Source: Mercurialis annua (Eukaryota > Streptophyta > Magnoliopsida > Malpighiales > Euphorbiaceae). From it: a DNA stretch of 64,000 nt. The stretch covers positions 5,029,501 to 5,093,500 of the forward strand of contig NC_065575.1 of NCBI RefSeq assembly GCF_937616625.2, read 5' to 3'. The translations under genes were made by a program, and so were the position numbers. How positions within the stretch are numbered: the first letter of the stretch is position 1; every line of letters starts with the position of its first letter. Shown here in pieces: positions 56,485 to 64,000 of this stretch. The notes beneath the pieces are model-generated. The model was not told the DNA's origin, ran no database searches, and saw nothing but the letters and a program-made list of their open reading frames with translations.

Positions 56485-57314
56485 GAACAAAGGATTACTT
56501 TATCCCCTAAACTTGGCACAAAGTATCAAAAACGTCCAAATTGAGAAAAATGGATCGCTTTTACCCTGAACTTGGCAAAATTGGTACAAAAACCCCCTCC
56601 CCACTCTCACTCAAGAGAGTGAGATACACTCTCCGGTATTTAAGGTGTTTTTTTTTCTAAAATGGTTTTTAATAGAAAAAGGTTTAAAATGGTCCTACTT
56701 TTTTTTCAAAATTTAAAATTAATACCTAATAACTAAAAAAAACAATTAGAATCCCTTTAATTTAAAACCTTTATATAACAAATTAACCCTAAAAATTTAT
56801 ATACATAACAATCTAACCCCAAAAATCAAATTTTTAACAAAAAAAAATCTTAAATTTTTCCGGCAGGCCGCCATTTTTCCCCGCCGGCCACCCGCTTTTC
56901 CGGCTGTTCTTCACGGATCGTGAAGAACAGAGCTCGTTCTTCACGATCCGTGAAGAACAGAGGTTCTTGACGAAGAACACTGTTCTTCGTCAAGAACAGA
57001 AGCTGTTGCTCCTTGCCTGCTGCTCCTCTTTCCGGCGAGAAGCTTCTCGCCGGAAAATTTATTTTTTTATTTTTTGATTTTTTTTTGGAAAAAGTTCAAA
57101 AAGACCCTCTGATTAATTAAAGTATAATTTTGATTATTAATTAGAGTTAATTATGAGTAATTAGAAACCCACTCTCCAATTAAGGTGCCACGTCAGCATA
57201 GGGGTGTTTTTGAGCCGGTTTTGCCAAGTTCAGGGTAAAAGCGATCCGGTTTCGCTAATTTGGACGTTGTTAATACTTTGCGCCAAATTCAGGGGGTAAA
57301 ATGATCCTTTGTTC
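56485..57314. mobile_element. Second member of the GAACAAAGGAT MULE family, 830 bp, with hairpins
   Basis: The ends GAACAAAGGATTACTTTA and GAACAAAGGATCATTTTA (other strand) match the element at 21500-22435. The inner arms share GGATCGCTTTTACCCTGAAC. The flanks GTAGCTTATT and ATAGCTTTTT are consistent with a decayed 10-bp duplication. The centre (about 56908-57001) carries nested inverted repeats of TTCTTCACG/CGTGAAGAA and GTTCTTCGTCAAGAAC type, different in sequence from but analogous to those in the first element. Confidence 0.75.
56908..57001. repeat. Hairpin cluster in the MULE centre
   Basis: Repeated TTCTTCACGATCCGTGAAGA-type stems, then TTCTTGACGAAGAAC and its complement. At least three stems can form within about 95 bases. 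Confidence 0.8.
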
Positions 57315-57324
57315 ATAGCTTTTT

Positions 57325-57515
57325 TTACTATATTGTTACTATAATTGGGTGACCCACTGGTGGCTAAAAAACCCTTCTGGGTGACTATTTTTACAGTATC
57401 CTCATTTATTTATAGACTAGCTCACTCAGCTTGTTGAGAAGCCATATATTTTTGTAATTCTGACAATTTTATTAATGGAAATTAGCCTTTGTTAAAAAAA
57501 ACAAAAAAAAATTAT
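57325..57515 (+). mobile_element. Possible 3' tail of a truncated LINE
   Basis: TTTTTGTAATTCTGACAATT, then TTATTAATGGAAATTAGCC and an A-rich run at about 57494-57510, looks like the 3' end of plant L1 elements. No coding part or duplication was found. Confidence 0.35.
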
Positions 57516-57758
57516 GATCGTTAGATCTGAATTCGAGCAAAATTTGAAGCGATTTAATTACGAATTAAAATTTCGAGTGGCCCGGAAATTAAATTTGAAA
57601 TTCGTAATAAATTTTCAAGAAGTTATGATAGAATTAAAGAAATCAGTTTGTTAAATTGTTATGAGTTGAAGATTTTGAATTGCTTGATTAAATTGCTAGT
57701 AATTTATCTTTGAATGAATTGAAGAAGAAAAAGAAAAAAAAGAAAAAAAAATAGTTGT

Positions 57759-58049
57759 AACCACTGTTTTAAAAACCGGACCAGTTGGTTGAGCCGGTTA
57801 AACCAGGAACTGACCAATGATCCGGTCTAAAACTGTAAAAAAAACAGATCTTTTGGCTGAACTGAGTGAGACCGTATTTTGTCGGATCAAACCGGTAAAA
57901 ATCTGGTGAACCGGAGAATGAACCGGTAAAAATTGATGAACCAAAATTTTTAATTTTTTAAAACTTATTAAACTGGTTGAATCGGTTAAACCGAGAACCA
58001 GTAGCCTCACCGGTTCGGCCATCGATTCGATTTTTAATACGGGCTATAA
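57759..58049. mobile_element. CCGGTT-rich MITE-like repeat
   Basis: The ends GTTTTAAAAACCGGACCAG and (other strand) GTATTAAAAATCGAATCG are loosely inverted. The interior is packed with ACCGGTT/AACCGGT words. It resembles a common plant MITE type that starts with TTTTAAAAACCGG; the duplication is unclear. Confidence 0.5.
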
Positions 58050-58289
58050 TTAAAACATGTAAAGTATATATAAAATATAAAAACAAACAGGCAGATGAAA
58101 AGAATAAATACATGACACGCTCATATATATAAATCAAGTTGAAATTTTGAATTTAACAAATGCTAATTTTCTCGTCAAAAAAAAAATCTGATATTTTATC
58201 TATTTAGGTAGTTTGCAAATTTGTCCTTAAATGTACAAGTTTTACTTCATAAATGTACAACAAGTTTTACTTCATATGGATGCAGATAG
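58050..58289. other. AT-rich intergenic sequence, nothing assigned
   Basis: No supported feature. Confidence 0.4.
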
Positions 58290-59154
58290 GGACGTTCAAA
58301 TATGGGTTATATAACCCATGAACTTTGAAGGATAATCTACACAAATCCTCCAAAAGTGGTCTTATCTAATATTTTTACCTCAGGTTTTTGGTTTTTGCAG
58401 TAATCTCTCAATAAAATAGAAAAGTTTACACAATTCCCTCATAACCCAAAATAAACTAAAAAAATATAACAAATAGGACAATTATAACCCCTGGCATGAA
58501 ACCGTGTAAAACAAAGAGAATATTTATGCTTCTTCTTAACTAAAACATAAAAGAAAAACTGAAGAACTCCGGCGCTATTATAATAGTCGGACCACGGTGG
58601 TCGGACCGGCGGCACGGTGGTCACCTACCGCTGGAGAGATAAAGATCCATGGCCGGAGAGAGATAAAGAGAATCGGAAATACAACTTCAATTGATATATG
58701 CAATTTGTTCTTTATATATATACTAGTCATTCAAATGGAAAAAAAAATCACCATTTGTTTGATATGTTGCTTCTTTCACCGATGATGTAATTCTTCCATT
58801 GTATTGCTCTATTTTGTTGTAATGGCTAATCCTACTGCCATACTGTAGTCCGAAGCTGAGTTCGAATCGTTGATAGCAGGGATTGAAGATAAAATTTGAA
58901 GCTGCAGATTGTGAAAAATTAGAGTTTTCGATTTACATCTCTAGATCTAGGATTTATCTTTTTAGGCAATGTGCATTTGGTTGGTTTATAAGATAAAAAG
59001 AAACAACAAATCAATGGCTGGGTTTATTGAATCTTAAATTGCATGTTATGTGTTTGTTGAAATGTGTATACGAAGAATATTTGGCTTTCTTGTTTGCTTG
59101 TGTTGGGCAATACCAACTTTTTTTATGCAAAGACTAATAACAGTTCAATTGTTA

Positions 59155-60016
59155 TACTTATTGGCTAAACTTTTACTAGTTCATTGCATTTTTGTTATTT
59201 ATATTCTATAGTGTGAGTTTTTCTAAAGGTATATGAAAAGAAAGCTTAAAGAATAATTTCAGCTATAGGAAATATCATATGATATTGCAGATTTCTATAA
59301 TTTTCATTGATTTTCTCATTTTTCTTTTGCCAAATGATTGTCTCATAATTAATTTAATTGTGATAAATTAGACAATTAAAATGAGTATTATAAAGGGTTT
59401 TTTTGTGGTGCGTTTATTTTGGCGTTTGCTGAGCATTTGATCTAGAACCGACCAATTCTGACAGATTAATTTTGATTATAAAGAGCAGTAAAATAAATTT
59501 TATTAAAAACTGATTTAATGTAGTTCAGTTGATATAAGTTCACATCAAGTTCACATCAAGTCGATTTTCGGTTTTATACACTGTCTACTTATTGGCTAAA
59601 CTTTTACTAGTTCATTGCATTTTTGTTATTTATATTCTATAGTGTGAGTTTTTCTAAAGGTATATGAAAAGAAAGCTTAAAGAATAATTTCAGCTATAGA
59701 AAATATCATATGATATTGCAGATTTCTATAATTTTCATTGATTTTCTCATTTTTCTTTTGCCAAATGATTGTCTCATAATTAATTTAATTGTGATAAATT
59801 AGACAATTAAAATGAGTATTATAAAGGGTTTTTTTGTGGTGCGTTTATTTTGGCGTTTGCTGAGCATTTGATCTAGAACCGACCAATTCTGACAGATTAA
59901 TTTTGATTATAAAGAGCAGTAAAATAAATTTTATTAAAAACTGATTTAATGTAGTTCAGTTGATATAAGTTCACATCAAGTTCACATCAAGTCGATTTTC
60001 GGTTTTATACACTGTC
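59155..60016. repeat. Near-perfect 431-bp tandem duplication
   Basis: 59155-59585 is repeated at 59586-60016. I find one substitution (TATAGGAAAT versus TATAGAAAAT). The unit includes the first monomer of the ~180-bp array that follows. Confidence 0.92.
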
Positions 60017-61260
60017 AAATACATTTCATTTAAAAAGAGATATTCAATTTGTATATTAAACTAAATCTCAAAATTCTCTCGATATAAAATGTCAGTTAAA
60101 ATTGTAAAGAGCAGCAAGACAAATTTTATTAAAAATTGAATTAATGTAGTTCAGTTGATACAAGTTCACATCAGGTTGATTTACGGTTTTATAGACTGTC
60201 GAATGCATTTCACTTAAAAGCGATATTCAATTTGTATATTACACTAAATTTCAAAAATTGTCTCTATATAAAACATATATAAGATTGTAAAGAGCAGTAA
60301 GATAATTTTTATTAAAAATTGAATTAAGGTAGTTCAGTTGATATAGGTTCATATAAGGTTCACATCAGGTTGATTTACGGTTTTATAAACTGTCGAATGT
60401 ATTTCACTTAAAAGAAATATTCAATTTGTATATTATACTAAATCTAAAAATTCTCTTTATATAAAATGTATTTGAGATCGTAAAGAGTAGTAAGATAAAA
60501 TTTATTAAAAATTGAATTAAGGTAATTCAGTTGGTATAATTTCATATTCGGTTCACATCAGGTTGATTTTAGGTTTTATAGACTGCCAAATACATTTTAG
60601 TTAACAGATATCCAATTTGTATATTAAACTAAATCTCAAAATTCTCTCTATATAAAATTCAGTTAAGATTGTAAAGAGCAGTAAGACAAAAATTATTAAA
60701 AACTGAATTAAGTTAGTTCAGTTTATGTCAGTTAAGATTCTAAAGGAGTTTTGAAAATTAACAATTCCTCTGCATATTTATTGTGTAAAACACGATTCCA
60801 TTCATTTCATATTTATATAGGTTCACATCAGGTTCACATTAGGTTGATTTTTTGTTTTATAGATTGTCAAATATATTTTAGTTAAAAGAGATATGCAATT
60901 TGTATATCACCAAATCTCAAAATTCTCTCTACATAAAATGTCAGTTAAGATTGTAATGGGCAGTAAGACAAATTTTATTAAAAACCGAGTTAAGGTAATT
61001 CAGCTTATATAGGTTTACATCAGGTTGATTTTCGATTTTATAGAGTGTCAACTACATTTCACTTAAAAATATATTCTATTACGCTAAATCTCAAAATTCT
61101 CTCCATATAAAATTCCAGTTAAGATTGCAAAGAGCAATAAGATAAATTTTATTAAAAACTGGATTAAAGTAGTTCAGTTTATGTCAATTAAGATTTTAAA
61201 GGAGTTTTGAAAATAACAATTTCTCTGCATATCTATCATGTAAAACATGATTCCATTCAT
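59480..61260 (+). repeat. Degenerate tandem array of ~180-bp monomers
   Basis: The word AAAGAGCAG (or close variants) starts successive units at about 59480, 59911, 60099, 60281, 60484, 60672, 60957 and 61128. After the duplicated first unit the spacing is about 170-200 bases, with one ~285-base interval. Each unit follows the same order: TTTTATTAAAAA, GTAGTTCAGTT, TTCACATCAGGTTGATTT, GGTTTTATAGACTGTC, CAATTTGTATATTA and CTCAAAATTCTCTC. Units are about 80-90% alike. Confidence 0.85.
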
Positions 61261-61592
61261 TTTATATTTCAGAAAGTCTAAATTTTCAGCTGTTCATATT
61301 TAGAATATGTCTCAATCCTTTCATAAATATAAAAATCTGTGTACTCTTCCAATACTAAGAACAAATTTGGCTCTAAACTGTAGACTCTAATTTTGGCTAA
61401 ATCTATAATTATAACACAAAATTAATATAAAACAAATAGCACAATTAGAATTGTATTATCATCAATTACTACAATAACATTCAGTTTAATTAAAGAGAAC
61501 AAACAACCACCACAACCAAAAATGGCTATTTTCACTAATGAACCACCACCACAAAGCACCTGAACTCTAACCCAATCTGAACTCCACTTCTT

Positions 61593-62225
61593 TCCTATTC
61601 TTTTTTTTTTTTTTTTACCAAAGATAGAATTCATTGATGAAGAGTAAATTACATTGGAAAGTCATATAACAAAGTTAATATATGATCTTTCAATTTTGAT
61701 CTAAAATACTAACAAACAACCCAAGATACAAGCAAAAAATAAATCGAAATTAAGCAAATCTAAACATCGATTCCGCATAAAAGGACCGAACAAGAACTTA
61801 AGAGTGAAGTTCCGTTGGAGCGGGTCTTCGATTTGTCCTTCCGATTTGACCGGCAAACCGCTTGATCCGTTGAAGCTAAGTATTTCCGATCCTCATCTTC
61901 AATGAAGTTCTAAAAAGTTAGAACAATACCCATCCAAAATTTTTAGATCTACAAAAAATTGACTATGAAGCTTGAACAATCACTTGAGATTCTTGATAGA
62001 TCTAAAAACACACACCATAAAAACATAAAAACATAAACTTTCAAGCAAAAAAACACTAAAATCCATACCGAAAAAGCTATTAAACGGATAAATTTATTGA
62101 AATAAGGCTTAAGTTTATAAAAGATTAAACTTTTATGGGCGGAGAGGAGGCGATTTCCGATTGAGATCGGAAAATCACCTCCTCCCACCCTTTAAGAGAT
62201 GAAGTAGAGAGGAAGAAACTCTAAT
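61593..62225 (-). mobile_element. Retroposon-like insertion with A tail
   Basis: On the minus strand a ~620-base sequence begins near 62225 (AGAGTTTCTTCCTCTC). It contains GC-richer transcript-like sequence (GGAGGAGGTGATTTTCCGAT near 62170). It ends ATGAATTCTATCTTTGGTAA followed by an A run (61601-61617). This is the structure of a reverse-transcribed RNA, either LINE 3' end or SINE-like. No target duplication was found and there is no supported coding frame. Confidence 0.4.
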
Positions 62226-62895
62226 TAAAATATCGCCATCTTACTAGTCACCATCGATCGTATAATTTTCAACGAGAGTGTTGGTTTCTACTGTCAAACC
62301 TACTCTCGTCCATCCTCTCATCACCACCGCTGCCATCTTCTCGCCGGAATTTCATAACCTCAAAATTTGACGTTGATCTAACTTAAAACGCCACCTCAAA
62401 TGACAGCCACCACAATCATTTGAAATTAAATTTGATGCTCAAGAAGCTGTAATTAAGAAACCGTAGTACCTATGGCCGATTAGAAGTAAAGAACGATGGG
62501 ATTAATAAAGAAAGAAGAAGCAGAGATTGAAATGATTTATACAGTGAGAACCTCTATCATTGAAATAGATCTTTCTCTCCGATTTGACAGTCTGACCAGC
62601 ACCGCCGTTGATGCCGTCGTTGATACCATTGGCCACCGTCGGTCGGGTAACCGTAAACTAGAACATAGTCCCTTGAGTTTTGGTTGACGGGACCAGGTAA
62701 GCAGCACCTGTAGACACACATGACAACCATTTCTAACTCACAAGTGAGGGGTAAATTAGGACAACGATTATATTGAGGTATACTATAGAAATAGATTTTA
62801 AAAATTGAGAGATTTCTGCAAAAAATAAAAAGCTGGGTCACTAACATAAACTTTTGAATTTTTGGGTTATATGGTATAATTTTCTCAACTTTGAA

Positions 62896-63131
62896 TTTGA
62901 TAGTATTTGATAGTTACAGAGGCCCATATTAGTCTTACATAGCATTGAAGTGGGCTTCATTTAATCACAAATTTCAAATTTACGATGTATATCCATTTTG
63001 TTGAAGCAGCCTAACGGTCTTCTACACAATTTCCACCGCACTGTAATCGCCACTTGCCCAAACACAGACGAAATTTTAAAATTTAGCTTTTCAATTTCCA
63101 GTAGCACAGAAAAATTGAAGAAGGAAAAGAG
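62896..63131 (+). promoter_or_regulatory. Upstream region of the gene at 63132
   Basis: About 235 bases between the candidate element end and the ATG. No convincing TATA box; a CACAATTTCCACCGCACTG tract around 63022-63044 may be near the transcript start. Confidence 0.25.
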
Positions 63132-63966
63132 ATGGGAAATGGTACAAAGACAGAGGTAGCCATAGAAATTTCACCGTCGCCGTCATCGGAAGACGGGACG
63201 CCGCTCCGACCGATATTTTGCCTGAAAAACAAAATGGATACGAAGCCATTTGATGATGCTTACGACTGTTTCATACTCGATTTTGATCAGCAAGACTCTC
63301 CTCTTAATCGCATTTCTCTTTCTTTTCATGATGACGATGATCTCGCGGTAGTTGCTGAAAAGGGTCAGGTTAGGGTTTCTTTTTAATTCGCTTTTATTAT
63401 AGTCTGCGCTTCGTTAATTAGTTTAAAAATTGGTTAAATTTGTTTGTTTTACTGTAATTTATAGGTAGCTTGTAGAGATTACCCACATTCAAGACATCTC
63501 TGTGTGAAGTTTCCATTTGAGACAACGCCTCATGAGAAATTCTGCCCACTGGTGATTTCACTTGATTTCTCTCATTTGATTTGTTAATAGCTATGTAGCA
63601 CGGAAACGGAAACGGAAACGATAAAATAGAAAACTAGAAATGAAAAAAATAAAGAAATGATATTTTTAATAAGTAATTAAAAATGTAGGATTGTATAAGT
63701 TTTCGCGAAATATAGATTAATATGATTCGTTTGATTTCTCTGTTTTTGATACAAATGTGAATATTGATTGATTGAATGACTGAATAATTGATTGATAATA
63801 GTGTTATTGCTACGTTTGCGATTTGGCTGCACCGTGCAAGCTCTGGAAAGATCCTAGATCGGCGCATTGTCATGCTACGGGAAACGTTGATGCTTGGAAA
63901 TCGGAGAGGAGGTCGAGAAGAAAGCAGCAGTCTCCACCCTCAAGTTCAAGTGAATGGAGCTCCTGA
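63132..63966 (+). CDS. Small Cys/His-rich plant protein of unknown function, three exons, 162 aa
   Basis: Exons 63132-63368, 63465-63551 and 63802-63966 have GT-AG borders and lengths 237, 87 and 165 nt, all multiples of three, ending in TGA; together 162 codons. The N-terminus is polar and acidic (a DDDD run at about 69-72). Exon 2 encodes RDYPHSRHLCVKFPF and TTPHEKFCPL. Exon 3 begins CYCYVCDLAAPCKLW and continues with a HCHATG block, then a basic, Ser-rich tail. The spaced Cys and His residues suggest metal binding. I have seen similar CYCYVCD...PCxxW...HCHA sequences in uncharacterised plant proteins but cannot give a function. The neat phase-0 exon structure and conserved-looking motif argue for a real gene. 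The ATG at 63132 is the first in frame. Confidence 0.82.
63596..63625 (+). repeat. Short GGAAAC tandem repeat in intron 2
   Basis: Three copies of GGAAAC in a row (CGGAAACGGAAACGGAAAC) inside the second intron. Confidence 0.7.
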
Positions 63967-64000
63967 CTCTATTGTTCATTCTGATCCTTTTTTTTGAAGG

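Larger units (their letters stand above)
58290..62895. mobile_element. Candidate long composite element bounded by weak inverted repeats
   Basis: The left end (ATATAACCCATGAACTTTGA, then TTTTTGCAGTAATCTCTCAA at about 58400) is roughly matched in inverse by the right end (complement of 62880-62785: ATATAACCCAAAAATTCAAA, then TTTTTTGCAGAAATCTCTCA). This suggests a 4.6-kb DNA element, perhaps a MULE, carrying host-like GC-richer pieces near both ends (58570-58680; 62280-62720) and long repeats in the middle. No transposase and no clear target duplication were found, so the bounds are tentative. Confidence 0.4.

Noticed and set aside
58840..58890. GTTCGAATC resembling a tRNA T-loop
   Set aside because: No matching acceptor, D or anticodon arms around it.
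62496..62847. Overlapping frames on both strands near 62.5-62.8 kb
   Set aside because: GC-richer patch gives open frames on both strands; none shows a domain or splice pattern.
1..64000. tRNA, rRNA and other structured RNA genes
   Set aside because: None recognised by eye; a covariance-model scan was not possible, so absence is not proven.

Overview
This window is nuclear DNA of a dicot-type flowering plant. The evidence is AT-rich intergenic sequence, GT-AG introns, a complete caffeic acid O-methyltransferase gene, a CYP81-type cytochrome P450, and a dense mix of plant transposons (Helitron, Copia, Tat-lineage Gypsy, MULE, hAT and PIF/Harbinger elements). I see no prokaryotic, organellar or viral backbone. 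Most of the window is transposon sequence; only three host genes can be supported.

Layout. 1-12.5 kb: a large Helitron on the minus strand (1339-12533) with an apparently open multi-exon Rep-helicase gene (3894-10404). Between the helicase stop and the 3' hairpin it carries a chain of exon fragments from three unrelated host genes: an EXO70A-like exocyst subunit, a chloroplast 10-kDa chaperonin and COG8. It appears to sit inside the 5' tip of a sister Helitron that continues off the left edge. 14.0-15.9 kb: a non-autonomous MULE with 9-bp target duplications. 16.6-16.9 kb: a MULE-type MITE. 17.15-20.57 kb: an intact four-exon COMT gene (minus strand, 365 aa). 20.8-23.2 kb: a MITE, a 936-bp MULE with internal hairpins, and a hAT-like MITE. 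23.2-27.8 kb: poorly assignable retroposon or LTR-like sequence. 27.8-29.5 kb: a small non-autonomous LTR element. 29.6-38.36 kb: a CYP81-type P450 gene (minus strand) whose second exon is split by a near-intact Copia element (30183-35377); its intron holds an ~820-bp tandem duplication with TA microsatellites and a MITE.

38.5-41 kb: decayed Copia and LINE pieces and a hAT MITE. 41.83-46.57 kb: a solo LTR with a perfect 5-bp target duplication. It contains a MITE, and a Harbinger element landed exactly in that MITE's target-site duplication. 46.64-55.0 kb: a full-length Ty3/Gypsy element of the Tat lineage (minus strand) with LTRs identical by eye, an open 1795-aa gag-pol ORF and a 369-aa ORF on the opposite strand. 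55.9-57.5 kb: a MITE and a second member of the 936-bp MULE family. 58.3-62.9 kb: a candidate long element holding a near-perfect 431-bp tandem duplication and a degenerate ~180-bp repeat array. 63.13-63.97 kb: a complete three-exon gene for a small Cys/His-rich plant protein of unknown function (162 aa).

Host genes are not obviously co-functional. COMT (lignin and phenylpropanoid methylation) and the P450 are about 9 kb apart on the same strand, but nothing in the sequence links them. The strongest story is transposition: very young insertions (Gypsy, Copia), nested insertions whose order can be read from target-site duplications, gene-fragment capture, and one host gene broken by a retrotransposon. 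Everything here is read by eye; no alignment or database search was run.
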